64,000 nucleotides of DNA from Anabaena sp. PCC 7108 (GTDB lineage: Bacteria; Cyanobacteriota; Cyanobacteriia; Cyanobacteriales; Nostocaceae): NCBI RefSeq assembly GCF_000332135.1, contig NZ_KB235896.1:3853727-3917726 (forward strand), given 5' to 3'. The position numbers were made by a program, and so were the translations under genes. How positions within the stretch are numbered: the first letter of the stretch is position 1; every line of letters starts with the position of its first letter. The notes below the pieces were generated by a model. It was not told where the DNA came from, searched no databases, and was given only the letters and a program-made list of their open reading frames with translations. Shown here piece after piece: positions 36,040 to 46,700 of the stretch.

Positions 36040-37854
36040 TTATTTTTTACTGGGAGGAATTTGTTCCATGGGAATCAGCGTTTCCATCACAGTCTTAACA
36101 ATTGGTGCAGCGACGGTAGAACCATAGGCATTCTCTCCTTTTGGCTCATCAACAACAGCGAAAACCACATAACGAGGAGATTCAACCGGGAGAATAGCCA
36201 CAAAACTAGTGATTCTAGCACCGGGGATGTAACCACCTTTGGGACTGGCTTTTTGTGCTGTACCAGTTTTACCACCAATCCGATACCCGTCAATTTGTGC
36301 TGCTTTCCCAGTACCTTGAGCAATGACTGTTTCCATCATTTCTACTACCTTTTGGGTAGTTGCAGAAGAGAAAATTTGTCTTGGTGCTGGGATATCAGGA
36401 GCATAATGACGTTGTCCTTTGCTATCAATTAGACCTCGGACTACGTGTGGTGTTACTAACTTACCTCCATTAGCTAATGCTCCGTGCATTTGCACCAGCT
36501 GTAATGGTGTTAGGGAAAAGCCTTGTCCAAAAGAGGTAGTTGCTGCTTCAATAGGTGAGGCCATAAATTCTTCTTGACTTTTCAGCCGACCACCAACTTC
36601 AAATGGTAAATCCGTATCAACTTTTTGTCCTAGTCCCAGACGTTCTAGCCAGTTGTAGTATACAGGGGGGCGCAATCGCTGGATAATTTGCACCATGCCT
36701 ATATTACTAGAGGTTTGCAAAATCTGAGCAATATTAATTCGGCGATAACCATTGTTTTCAGCGTTTTTGATGATGCGGTCAGCAACTTTCAGAGTACCTG
36801 AGTCAGTGAAAACATCATCTGGTTTAATAACACGATTTTCTAGAGCGATCGCAATATTCAACGGTTTAAAGGTTGATCCTGGTTCATAAAGATCCGCTAC
36901 CGTCCAGTTTTTAAACAGTGAAATATCCGCTTGAGAATATTCATTTGCATTATAAGTAGGCTGGGCAACCAAGGCCAATAATGAACCATCAGTGGCATCC
37001 ATCACAATCACCGCACCCCGTTTGGCCTGAAACTTTTCTATCTGTTGTTTGAGAGCAGCACGGGCAGTCCTTTGTAAGCGACTATCAATAGTGAGTTGCA
37101 GTTGTAAGTCATCAAAATGTAGAAAACCCTCTGGAGCATGATCTGGCATCAGCGCCCCATTTCCTGCCCGACTCAGACGCACCGTTTGCACAGAACGTTC
37201 TAGTAACTTCTCCTGACTGTATTCCACACCCGCCTGTCCAATCCTGTCCAGGTTAACGTAGCCCACCACATCAGCCACTAAATCACCTTGTGGGTAGAAA
37301 CGGGAATATTTTTGAATAAACTCCAAGCCGTTCAAACGTAATGACATTAAGCGATCAGCAATATTCTCTGATACGCGATTAGCCAGAAGAATCCCACTTT
37401 TTTTACTTTGAAAAGTTTTAACTAACTCATTAACATCTTTATTGAGTATAGGTGCAAGTTGCTGTGCCATCTCTTCATTAGACTTATCAAACAGCTTGGG
37501 ATGGGTATACAAAGTGTACACAGGGCGATCTATCGCCAACATATTATTATTGCGATCAACTACTGGCCGGCGAGGCATGAAAGGACGCAAATTCACCATT
37601 TGCTGGTTTCTTGCCCGCTGGGTAAGCTTTGACCCCTGAATAATTTGCAGCTTGTACAAATTCAACATCAACCCTATACCAGCAGCAATTAGTAGACCCC
37701 AAACTATCAACAGTCGAGACTTAATTTTTGCCGACTGGTCTTGAGTTTTATGAGTACTATTGCCTGATATATCTGGTCGGGAAAATTTTCGCTGTCTTTT
37801 GAATTCTAAATTCTGCAAATTTCTCAGTTTTTTTCTGTTTGATGACTTCTGCAT
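36040..37854 (-). CDS. ftsI: Penicillin-binding protein FtsI (septal transpeptidase)
   Basis: Encodes 604 aa. A cytoplasmic head and one membrane anchor (~47-67), a dimerisation/pedestal domain (~90-230), then the transpeptidase domain with S327-TFK (PGSTFKPLNI), SSN 382-384 and KTG 528-530. It crosslinks septal peptidoglycan in cell division. All three active-site motifs are intact. The upstream gene (38035-38706), 180 bp away on the same strand, encodes a single-pass protein placed where ftsL sits in other bacteria. Confidence 0.95.
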   Translation of the reverse strand: MQKSSNRKKLRNLQNLEFKRQRKFSRPDISGNSTHKTQDQSAKIKSRLLIVWGLLIAAGIGLMLNLYKLQIIQGSKLTQRARNQQMVNLRPFMPRRPVVDRNNNMLAIDRPVYTLYTHPKLFDKSNEEMAQQLAPILNKDVNELVKTFQSKKSGILLANRVSENIADRLMSLRLNGLEFIQKYSRFYPQGDLVADVVGYVNLDRIGQAGVEYSQEKLLERSVQTVRLSRAGNGALMPDHAPEGFLHFDDLQLQLTIDSRLQRTARAALKQQIEKFQAKRGAVIVMDATDGSLLALVAQPTYNANEYSQADISLFKNWTVADLYEPGSTFKPLNIAIALENRVIKPDDVFTDSGTLKVADRIIKNAENNGYRRINIAQILQTSSNIGMVQIIQRLRPPVYYNWLERLGLGQKVDTDLPFEVGGRLKSQEEFMASPIEAATTSFGQGFSLTPLQLVQMHGALANGGKLVTPHVVRGLIDSKGQRHYAPDIPAPRQIFSSATTQKVVEMMETVIAQGTGKAAQIDGYRIGGKTGTAQKASPKGGYIPGARITSFVAILPVESPRYVVFAVVDEPKGENAYGSTVAAPIVKTVMETLIPMEQIPPSKK

Positions 37855-38034
37855 TGGGTTAGTCCGTTGTCCTTTGCCATCTGTCAGTTATTCCTGTATA
37901 ATCGATGATCAGTAGACTTCTGGAAGAAGTTGGGATAATATCAAGTTCGGCTAATTGCTGTTTAAAAAAACTCGACCCGTTACCGCGCAGTTCGCTAATT
38001 AAATGACTAATTAAATGATTAATAACCGTGGACA

Positions 38035-38706
38035 TTAATATCCCAGCGGAGAGGGTATTTGTCGCTGAGTTTCTGAATTTATGGTTGTAGCTGCGGGCGG
38101 TTGTGAATTAGGAGTATTCGATGATGGTAACAAGAAAATTGTCCCCCCCGGATTTGGTGATACTAATCCAGCTGTTGGCTGTTCAGCTTCTTCAGCCATT
38201 TTACTAGTCAGTGTTGCATTAGTTGTAGTCAACTGCCGCTCATAACGCTGTAAGCTTTGTAAAGTCCGGTAAGCTTGACTCCAAAGTTCTTGAGAATATA
38301 CCGTCCAACCATAAACCACCAATGTTGCAGACACACACAAAAACACCGCAGCTGACGAATAACGATGAAAGGAATACAACCTCAGTAACCACAAAGGCGC
38401 AGCCCCAGCATTAGACATCATAGGTAAGCGATCGCTTGATTGCTGTTTTAAGTTTGAAGTTGGTTGTTTACCCGACTCTTTCATCAAATTGGGTCTTTTT
38501 GGTTCATGGGTGGGAGAAACTAATAAATTTCTCGCCGAACTGCTTTGTCTTCTCGAACGTATAGGTGTGGATTCATTAGCAACTGTCGAGGATCTCGGTG
38601 TCATTAGTCCCAAACGCCTGGAACGTCGGCGACCCCACGGTAGGATAGAATCTTTTTTGAACCAATTACTTTTTGTCGAAATAGGTGATTTACGGGCAAC
38701 AACCAT
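38035..38706 (-). CDS. Single-pass membrane protein upstream of ftsI, FtsL-like by position
   Basis: Encodes 223 aa. A basic Ser/Arg-rich cytoplasmic region (1-~110), one transmembrane helix (~117-136, AAVFLCVSATLVVYGW), a short coiled coil (~138-175, ELWSQAYRTLQSLQRYERQL), then a Pro/Ser-rich periplasmic tail. This topology and its place before ftsI recall FtsL, whose sequence is hardly conserved across phyla. The long N-terminus is unusual for FtsL. Identity is inferred. Confidence 0.7.
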   Translation of the reverse strand: MVVARKSPISTKSNWFKKDSILPWGRRRSRRLGLMTPRSSTVANESTPIRSRRQSSSARNLLVSPTHEPKRPNLMKESGKQPTSNLKQQSSDRLPMMSNAGAAPLWLLRLYSFHRYSSAAVFLCVSATLVVYGWTVYSQELWSQAYRTLQSLQRYERQLTTTNATLTSKMAEEAEQPTAGLVSPNPGGTIFLLPSSNTPNSQPPAATTINSETQRQIPSPLGY

Positions 38707-39128
38707 AATTTTTATGTCAGTAAGTAAATATTCTCTTTATTTAGCCGATTGTTTTTACCAAGGTTAAATTTATTTAGCAAGTAGCAAATATAACAGCTTT
38801 TTCGGAGTTGTCAAGGGTGGCTAGACCAATTTTTGCCTCTCTCCAATAGTGTAAGGCTTGATTTTGGGCGATCAGCTACTACGATCAACTGACTAGTTAG
38901 AGATTATATCTAAGATTATGGCAACATGAAGCAGTGACAAGCAAGAGGCAATAGATAAGAAAAATCTCTGGCAATTGCCATACCTCTTAAAAGATAGATA
39001 ACTACTTAGTATTATCTTTTTCTTCCTTTTAAAACCACTCTGAAAGCAGTTAACAAAAAGCAACAAATAGGGTATCGTATTCATGAGGCAATAATTTTTA
39101 TTGCCCTAAATTGGTGAAAGAGGAGATT
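38707..39128. other. 422-bp intergenic region without a gene
   Basis: Separates the FtsL-like gene from a small lipoprotein gene on the other strand. AT-rich, with promoters expected on both sides and an AAAGAGGAG ribosome binding site at its right end. A 63-codon minus-strand frame here (38893-39084) shows no coding character. Confidence 0.5.
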
Positions 39129-39326
39129 ATGAAAACAAAAATCTTTGGTTTGGCTTTAATGTTAAGTCTGGCTACTATGCTCGGAGCTTGCGAAGGTGGT
39201 GGTGAACCTGCTGGAACTCCTACCAGTTCACCTGCTGCTACAACAGGTGGTGAACCGACTGACGGCAGTAGTCCTGCTGCTAGTCCCGAAGCTAGTCCTG
39301 CTGCTACACCCACTACAACTCCCTAA
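39129..39326 (+). CDS. Small Pro/Ser/Ala-rich lipoprotein
   Basis: Encodes 65 aa from ATG 39129, which follows AAAGAGGAG. The signal peptide (MKTKIFGLALMLSLATMLGAC) ends in a lipobox LGAC, so the mature protein starts at Cys21 and is lipid-anchored. The mature 45 residues are low complexity (repeats such as SPAASPEASPAATPT). Probably a surface or periplasmic spacer; no homologue family recognised. Confidence 0.75.
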   Translation: MKTKIFGLALMLSLATMLGACEGGGEPAGTPTSSPAATTGGEPTDGSSPAASPEASPAATPTTTP

Positions 39327-39525
39327 TTAAGTCAGGATAGCGCTCCTCACTACATCGCTATTGCTAACTTTAATCAGGCTCGAGCAAAAGTAACAGTACT
39401 CTCATACCGAGAGTGCTACAATACTTCTCGAATTTAGTTAAGACATCAACTGAAGAAAAAAACCTCTTAAGTTAGATTTTTTATTAAAGTTGAAAAAACT
39501 TTCATTTATTTAGAGAAGTAGCTTT

Positions 39526-40194
39526 ATGTTGCTACTACAATTTAGCACATCTCACTATTGTCGAAAAGCCCGCCTAGCTCTAGGTTATAAGCAAATTGAT
39601 TATAAGGTAGAAAATCTCACTCCTGGCTTACATATGCTCAAACTGAAGCCCCTGACAGGTTTGAGTACACTGCCAGTGTTGTTGCCCCAAATTCAGGGAC
39701 ATCCGCAAGCAATAGGTGACTCAACCCAGATTATCAAATTCCTAGAATCTTATCAGCCAGAACCTGCACTATTTTTAACCAACCCGGAACAGCAAACTGA
39801 AGCTTGGATGCTTGAAGACTGGTTAGATGAAAGCATTGGTACAGCTACAAGATTTGTATATTATCAGTTTCGGGCGAAAGAAGGAAAGCAAGTTGATCCA
39901 TCATTCTTGAGCCAAATGCTGATTAGAGTCGTGCGACAACAGTATGGCATCAACGATGCTACAGTCAAATTAGCCACCAGCAGATTAGCCACATCCTTAG
40001 CAGAATTATCGCTGCGCTGGCAAAAGAGCGAATATTTAGTAGGTGATAGCTTGAGTGTGGCAGATATTACCGCAGCTGCCTTACTCAGTCCTTTAGCACT
40101 CATTCCTGATTACCGTCAGGGATATCCCTGGTTGTTTGAGCGCATCGTGCAAATTCATCAATTGTGTGGAGAGAAACTACCACCGGGACTTTAA
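39526..40194 (+). CDS. Glutathione S-transferase family protein
   Basis: Encodes 222 aa. The N-terminal thioredoxin-like half begins LLLQFSTSHYCRKARLALGY, with Ser/Cys in the active-site region, and contains the glutathione-binding GDSTQIIKFLE. The helical C-terminal half (~90-215) has SVADITAAALLSPL. Canonical GST length; substrate unknown. A small exported protein gene follows 39 bp later and may be co-transcribed. Confidence 0.9.
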   Translation: MLLLQFSTSHYCRKARLALGYKQIDYKVENLTPGLHMLKLKPLTGLSTLPVLLPQIQGHPQAIGDSTQIIKFLESYQPEPALFLTNPEQQTEAWMLEDWLDESIGTATRFVYYQFRAKEGKQVDPSFLSQMLIRVVRQQYGINDATVKLATSRLATSLAELSLRWQKSEYLVGDSLSVADITAAALLSPLALIPDYRQGYPWLFERIVQIHQLCGEKLPPGL

Positions 40195-40233
40195 AAATTT
40201 AAAATTCAAAATTTAAAATTCAAAAATCAAAAT

Positions 40234-40548
40234 ATGAAGCCGATAAAAATTTTGGTTTTGAGTATATGTACGAGTATTTCAGTTGTGGTAAGTAGCCATT
40301 GGGGGAAAGTAGTCATGGCATTACCACCACCAGAGGATACACCAGAGGAAATATTGCGGACAGAGATTATTACCGAAGCGCGATCGCCCATTGATGGTAA
40401 GCGCCTAACTGCTGCCGAATACGCAGAATTACAAGCCCAATTGCAAATGAGTCCACCACCAAAGCTCGATGCCAAAATTCGAGACCAAATATTCCTACTA
40501 CGGTTACGTAAGGCATTATTACAGATTTTCCCATTTTTAGGTATTTAG
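40234..40548 (+). CDS. Small exported hypothetical protein
   Basis: Encodes 104 aa. Residues 1-~29 are a signal peptide (KILVLSICTSISVVVSSHWG, then MALPPPED). The mature part contains PPPEDTPEEILRTEIITEAR and SPIDGKRLTAAEYAELQAQL, phrases I associate with a conserved cyanobacterial family of unknown function. It follows the GST gene closely. Probably periplasmic or lumenal. Confidence 0.75.
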   Translation: MKPIKILVLSICTSISVVVSSHWGKVVMALPPPEDTPEEILRTEIITEARSPIDGKRLTAAEYAELQAQLQMSPPPKLDAKIRDQIFLLRLRKALLQIFPFLGI

Positions 40549-40562
40549 TTCAGTCGTCAAGC

Positions 40563-40690
40563 CGGGGGGCAGGAGGCAGGGGGCAGGGGGCAGAGGGCAG
40601 GGGGTAATTATTTCTCCCCATCTCCGCGTCTCCCCATCTCCGCGTCTCCCCATCTCCGCGTCTCCGTGTCTCACCAACTCCCCATCTCCC
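40563..40690. repeat. Composite G-rich then C-rich short tandem repeat block
   Basis: Positions 40563-40604 are GGCAGGG-type heptamers, and 40614-40690 repeat TCTCCCCATCTCCGCG-type units. The composition and order copy the block at 3040-3210. The G-rich half has enough closely spaced G-runs to form a quadruplex on paper. It lies in the glgB upstream gap (40549-40815), which has no gene. Confidence 0.8.
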
Positions 40691-40815
40691 AATCAAGATA
40701 CATTCTGAGGTACTATGACGGTGACGACAAAACTGCAAATAAATGTAAAGAATATATTATAGATATTTAAAAAAGCAGATTTAGTCAATCACCTTAATTT
40801 CACACAGGTAGCTTC

Positions 40816-43107
40816 ATGTCCCTAACCACGATCGCCCCTGAACAGGTTCATCGCATTGTTCGGAATCAGCATCATGATCCTTTTGAAATACTTGGTTCCC
40901 ATGCCATAGAACAAAATGGTAAGCAAGTCTGGGCTGTAAGAGCATACCTACCAAATGCCAGCGCTGCATGGGTAGTGGTTCCTGAAGAACGCAAAGAATA
41001 CCCAATGCAGACAGCCCATGATCCCCATTTTTTTGAGTGCATAATCGAAGCGAACGAACTCACAAACTACCAGTTACGGATTAAAGAAGGGGAACATGAG
41101 CTTGTCACTTACGACCCTTACGCTTTCCGTTCTCCCCATTTAACTGACTTTGACTTACATTTGTTTGGTGAAGGCAATCATCACCGCATTTACGAAAAAT
41201 TGGGAGCGCATCTCACAGAAGTAGATGGCGTGAAAGGTGTTTATTTTGCTGTTTGGGCCCCCAACGCCCGCAACGTTTCCCTGCTGGGAGACTTTAACCT
41301 ATGGGATGGACGCAAACACCAGATGCGGAAAGGACATACCGGCATTTGGGAATTATTCATCCCTGAACTCGGTGTGGGAGAGCATTACAAATATGAAATC
41401 AAAAATTTTGAAGGACATATTTACGAAAAATCTGATCCCTACGGTTTCCAACAAGAACCGCGTCCCAAAACAGCATCAATTGTTACTGACTTAAATTCCT
41501 ACACCTGGGCTGATGAAGACTGGCTGGAAAAGCGCCGTCACACAGACCCACTGACTCAACCAGTTTCCGTATACGAAGTACATTTAGGCTCTTGGTTACA
41601 CGCGGCTAGTGGGGAACCCGCCAAAGGAAGCAATGGGGAAATTCAACCTGTTGTTACCGTCTCCGAACTAAATCCGGGCGCACGCTTTCTTACCTATCGG
41701 GAATTAGCAGAAAGACTGATTCCCTATGTCAAAGAATTGGGATACACCCATCTGGAATTGCTACCAATTGCTGAACATCCCTTTGATGGTTCTTGGGGTT
41801 ATCAGGTAACTGGTTACTTTGCCCCAACTTCCCGTTTTGGCAGCCCAGAAGATTTTATGTATTTTGTTGACCAATGTCACCAAAATGGTATTGGTGTAAT
41901 TGTGGATTGGGTTCCTGGTCACTTCCCCAAAGATGGGCATGGTTTAGCTTTCTTCGATGGTAGTCACCTGTACGAACACGCAGACCCTCGCAAAGGCGAA
42001 CATAAAGAATGGGGAACTCTGGTATTCAACTACAATCGCCACGAAGTCCGCAATTTCTTAGTAGCCAATGCCCTGTTCTGGTTTGATAAGTACCACATTG
42101 ATGGGATTCGTGTTGATGCTGTTGCTTCCATGATTTACCTTGACTATTGCCGTAAAGAAGGGGAATGGTTGCCCAACGAATACGGTGGGAGAGAAAATTT
42201 AGAAGCTGCTGATTTCCTGCGTCAGGTAAATCACAATATTTTTAGCTATTTTCCTGGTGCGCTTTCCATTGCGGAAGAATCTACCTCCTGGCCAATGGTA
42301 TCTTGGCCTACTTACACAGGAGGGTTGGGCTTTAACTTAAAGTGGAATATGGGCTGGATGCACGATATGCTGGACTACTTCAGCATGGACCCTTGGTTCC
42401 GCCAGTTTCACCAAAACAATATCACTTTTAGTATGTGGTATAACCACAGCGAGAACTTTATGCTGGCTCTGTCCCATGATGAAGTGGTGCATGGTAAGAG
42501 CAATATCATTGGCAAAATGCCGGGTGATAGATGGCAGAAGTTAGCCAATGTGCGGTGTTTGTTTAGTTATATGTTTGCTCACCCAGGTAAGAAAACCATG
42601 TTTATGAGCATGGAGTTTGGGCAATGGAGTGAGTGGAATGTCTGGGCTGATTTGGAGTGGCATCTATTCCAGCATGAACCACACCAACAGTTAAAAGACT
42701 TTTTCCAGGCTCTCAATCATCTTTACCGTTCTGAGCCAGCTTTGTACACCCAGGATTTTGCCGAGCCGGGGTTTGAGTGGATTGACTGTAGCGACAATCG
42801 TCATAGTGTAGTTTCCTTTATCCGTCGCGATCAGAATTCTGAAAATTTTGTGGTTGTGATTTGCAACTTTACTCCCCAACCTCATTCTCACTATCGCATC
42901 GGTGTTCCTGAATCAGGTTTTTATACCGAAATATTCAATAGTGATGCCCGTCAGTATGGCGGTAGCAATATGGGGAATTTAGGCGGTAAGTGGACTGATA
43001 ATTGGTCTTTGCATAATCGTCCTTATTCCTTGGATTTGTGTTTACCACCTTTGGGAGTTTTGATTCTCAAATTGGATCAGCAGAAGACAGCCCAAGTGAT
43101 GGAATAA
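40816..43107 (+). CDS. glgB: 1,4-alpha-glucan branching enzyme
   Basis: Encodes 763 aa. It makes alpha-1,6 branches in glycogen. Two N-terminal carbohydrate-binding/Ig-like domains (CBM48; for example the DPFEILGSH start and [20 protein letters not shown]) precede the GH13 barrel with nucleophile D434 ([10 protein letters not shown]), acid/base E487 (SIAEEST) and the [11 protein letters not shown] motif. The C-terminal beta domain ends [10 protein letters not shown]. An insert at ~262-290 ([20 protein letters not shown]) lengthens one loop. Monocistronic. Confidence 0.97.
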   Translation: MSLTTIAPEQVHRIVRNQHHDPFEILGSHAIEQNGKQVWAVRAYLPNASAAWVVVPEERKEYPMQTAHDPHFFECIIEANELTNYQLRIKEGEHELVTYDPYAFRSPHLTDFDLHLFGEGNHHRIYEKLGAHLTEVDGVKGVYFAVWAPNARNVSLLGDFNLWDGRKHQMRKGHTGIWELFIPELGVGEHYKYEIKNFEGHIYEKSDPYGFQQEPRPKTASIVTDLNSYTWADEDWLEKRRHTDPLTQPVSVYEVHLGSWLHAASGEPAKGSNGEIQPVVTVSELNPGARFLTYRELAERLIPYVKELGYTHLELLPIAEHPFDGSWGYQVTGYFAPTSRFGSPEDFMYFVDQCHQNGIGVIVDWVPGHFPKDGHGLAFFDGSHLYEHADPRKGEHKEWGTLVFNYNRHEVRNFLVANALFWFDKYHIDGIRVDAVASMIYLDYCRKEGEWLPNEYGGRENLEAADFLRQVNHNIFSYFPGALSIAEESTSWPMVSWPTYTGGLGFNLKWNMGWMHDMLDYFSMDPWFRQFHQNNITFSMWYNHSENFMLALSHDEVVHGKSNIIGKMPGDRWQKLANVRCLFSYMFAHPGKKTMFMSMEFGQWSEWNVWADLEWHLFQHEPHQQLKDFFQALNHLYRSEPALYTQDFAEPGFEWIDCSDNRHSVVSFIRRDQNSENFVVVICNFTPQPHSHYRIGVPESGFYTEIFNSDARQYGGSNMGNLGGKWTDNWSLHNRPYSLDLCLPPLGVLILKLDQQKTAQVME

Positions 43108-43201
43108 TATCCAGTCGGGTTGTCAGCTTAGTTGTTAATTACAGGGTAGTTTACCAAAAAGAAGCATAAAGGCAGGGGGGATTCGTCCCCTTTTCTCTTT
43201 T

Positions 43202-43669
43202 TCAAGAAACCGATACTCGATTAAATAAAACCCAATAAAACCCCATCTGCTGGACTGCATAGTTAAATTGCTCAAAATCTACAGGTTTGACGATATAGCT
43301 ATTTACTCCAAGTTGGTAACTTTCAATCACATCTTTATCTTCGGCGGAAGAGGTCAACATCACAACCGGAATCGTTTGTGTACGTGGGTCAGATTTTAGT
43401 TGCCGTAACACTTCCAATCCACTCACTTTTGGTAGCTTCAAATCTAGCAAAATGACTTTAGGTTGATTTGTCATATTCCGATGGGCATAGTTTCCACGAC
43501 AAAAGAGAAAATCGAGGGCTTCTACTCCATCTTGGAGCCATTGAAGTTGATTGCCAATTCTGCCGCGACGCAAGGCTCGGATCACTAGTTCTGCATCAGC
43601 AGGATTATCTTCAACCAACACAATAGAAATCGGTTGCTGATAAGATGTATCAGTGGGTTGGTCAGTCAT
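43202..43669 (-). CDS. Rcp1-type single-domain response regulator
   Basis: Encodes 155 aa, a stand-alone receiver with EDNPADAEL, phospho-acceptor Asp in ILLDLKLPKVSG, and the KPVDFEQF lysine. The long form with RALRRGRIGNQLQWLQDG is that of Rcp1-like regulators, which pair with cyanobacterial phytochromes and other kinases. It follows the 1105-aa sensor kinase on the same strand by 74 bp, so they form a two-component pair. No output domain. Confidence 0.92.
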   Translation of the reverse strand: MTDQPTDTSYQQPISIVLVEDNPADAELVIRALRRGRIGNQLQWLQDGVEALDFLFCRGNYAHRNMTNQPKVILLDLKLPKVSGLEVLRQLKSDPRTQTIPVVMLTSSAEDKDVIESYQLGVNSYIVKPVDFEQFNYAVQQMGFYWVLFNRVSVS

Positions 43670-43743
43670 TGGTTATGGCAGGGAATAGGGGAATGGGGCA
43701 GGGGGCAGAAAATTCCTACTCGGTACTTGGTACTCGGTACTCA

Positions 43744-46700
43744 CTACTCACTACTTGGTAGGTTGAAATAAAAGGTTGCACCTTGATCAACAGCTGCTTT
43801 AACCCAGATGCGCCCACCGTGGCGTTGAATAATCCTTTGAACGATCGCTAGTCCGATGCCTGTACCTTCAAATTCTTGTTCACGATGTAACCGCTGAAAT
43901 ACTCCAAATAGATTATTGGCATACTGCATATCAAATCCTGAGCCATTATCGCTGATAAAGTATACTCCTTCACCATCTATAACTTCATAACCTATTTGAA
44001 TATGGGCAATGGATTTGTAGCTAGTGTATTTAATCGCATTTGATAACAAGTTGATCCAGACTTGTGTAAGCAGGGAAAAGTCAGCTTGACAGATGGGTAA
44101 ATCAGCGATCGCAAATTCAATTTGACGACCAGACAATTCTGGGGTCAAATCACTCAGTACCTGTTGAATTAACTCATTGACTAAAACTGGTTGCGTAGAT
44201 ATTTCTTGGCGATCCAGACGCGATAAATTCAGCAGATCATCAATCAACTCACCCATGCGTTTAGCATTATCCCGGACAACTTTTAAATAACGATTGGCTT
44301 CTGCATTCAGTTGTTGACTGTATTCTTCCTGGATTATTCTGGAAAAGCCATCAATTGCTCGTAAAGGCGCTCGCAAGTCATGGGAAACGGAATAAGAAAA
44401 AGACTCCAAAGCTTTGTTAGCAGTCTCTAATTGGGCAGTTCGTTGTTGGACTCTGTTTTCTAAAGACTCATTCAGTTGGTATAGGGCTTCAATTGCTCGT
44501 TGACGCTCCAATTCTGCTCCTGCTCGTGCGGCAAATACTTCGAGAATTGTCTTGATTCTTGCCGTATCTGGCAGTGGTTGAAAGTCGAGAATGCAAAGAT
44601 TGCCAATGGGGTCGCCGTTGGCATTTTTTAAGGAAATCCCCAGATAACTATCTGCCTGCATTGCCACTAAAGCTAAGTCTTCCGGGAACATTTGCTGAAT
44701 CAGGGTCTCGCAGTAAAACAGTCCGTCTCTCAAGGCCAATTCACAGGGTGTACGCGCCGGAAAGTAGGAGATTGATGGTTGCAATGCCCCATCCGCCCAA
44801 AAAGCCAGAGCTTTAAGTTCACCATTTACTAGTTCGGTGACAAGAGCATAGGATACGTGCAGAGCTTCGGCAATATGACAAACCAAAGCTGGGAAAAAAT
44901 CTTGTCCTGTCACTGTAGCCGTTCCTATCACCAAACTTTGCAGTGTTGTTTCGGCGCTTCTAAGCTCTGCTTCCCGACGTTTTACTTCACTGATATCCCG
45001 CATGATGGTAGAGAGATATTCCAGAGTGCCATCTGTGGTTTTGTGGGAAATAATCATCTGAGAAACGGGAATTTCCTCACCTTCACCTGTCAATAAAGCC
45101 GTTTCACCAACCCAGGTACCATCTTTAATAGCTGCGGGAATGCCGTGATTTTGGATAATTTCTAATGCCCATTGGGGATGGTAGTGAGTAAGTCGCAAGG
45201 TAGAGTAGTCTTCTGAGAAGCTATTAGCGAGATTTTTTAATGAGGTGTTATTCCATAAATTATTACCTTGAGGATCAGCCATGCCAATATAGTCCATGGA
45301 GGCTTCGAGAATGGCAACTAAGCGATCGCGGTCTTTCTCTACCCGTTTACGCTCGGCAATCTCCATTTCCAATTCTAAATTTGTTTGTTGTAGTGCTTGA
45401 GTTCTTTTCTGTACTCGTTGTTCTAACAGTTCATTAGCCTGGTTAATTTCCCCAAACTTTTGTTGTAAACTGGCAGCCATCAACCGAAAGTTCTGCAATA
45501 ATAGCGCCAACTCAGACACCTGACTCTGCATCCAGTTAATCGGTTTCTGCTCTAGCAGTTTATTTGGTAAGTTAGTGGTGACTTCTGCTAATTGAGACAA
45601 AGGTTTGACTAATTGACGACTCACTAAAGTAGCAGAAATCAGAGCTACTCCTGAGACAAATAGGAGTATTGCCATGTTCCGGGTATGAAACCACTCAATC
45701 TGCCGTACATGAGAGATTGCAGTCATCTGTACAATCAATCTCCAGGGAATTATCTCACTAATGACAGACTCTTTCACAAATAGGGAATTTTGCCACTGTA
45801 CCATAACCACAGGACTACCAGTGGTTGGCCGCCAATGGTAGGTTTGAGTCCCTATCTGCTCAACCCTGCCATCTTTACGCCAATTGAATATATGATTACC
45901 AATCAATTCGGGTTTCGTGCTGGCTGCTACTGTTTGTTTCTGATCAACTAAGGTGATATCTAGTTTTTCTTCACCTAAATTAGACTGTAACAAATTTGTG
46001 ATGTTGCTTAAATCAATCTCTGTAAAAACCGCACCCATGAGTTTTGTATCCCTTAGGATTGGCACACCCAATAAGACAACGGGAAAAGCCGATTTGCCTG
46101 GTAGCAGCAGAACGGGAGAGAGAAACGGTTGGGGCAATCGCTGCATTTGCTGAAAATATTTGTCTTCATTAAAAGCACTCTCAGAAGCAGAAACATTGTT
46201 CTCAAAATCGAGAATGGGTTTTCCTGTCTCATCTAAAATATGAATATGTCGAAACTCAGGAAAAGTCCGGCTCACGAAGGCTGCATTTTGCTGTAAAACG
46301 TTGCTTTGATAGGAGTTGAGCATCGCTAATTCGGCAAGTCCATTAACAGAAGCCAAACGCCGCTCATACCAGCCACGCACCTCAACTGTCAAGTAACGAG
46401 ACGCATCATTTAAATCTAAACGAGCCGTGTTTTTAATATCATTTACCACCTGATTACTTGCTAACACAATCAAAATTAGAGTAGGAACTGAGACAAAAGC
46501 GACTAGCAAATTAAACAGGGTTTGCTGTAGGGAAAGGGTACTGATAGCTGGTTGACGGTTAACCCAACGATGAATTGGTAAATGTGTGAGTAATAAGTTG
46601 GCAATAAGTGCGTTAAAAATGGCATTAGTGGGCTGTTTGAAGAGAATAATTCTGGCTTGAGTGGGATCGACGTGCAGAACGATAGCGTAAAATAGCCATA

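Noticed and set aside
36016-36432. 138-codon plus-strand frame
   Set aside because: Antisense to ftsI, whose KTG box and C-terminus are coded on the other strand.
38893-39084. 63-codon minus-strand frame
   Set aside because: AT-rich chance frame between divergent genes without a ribosome site.
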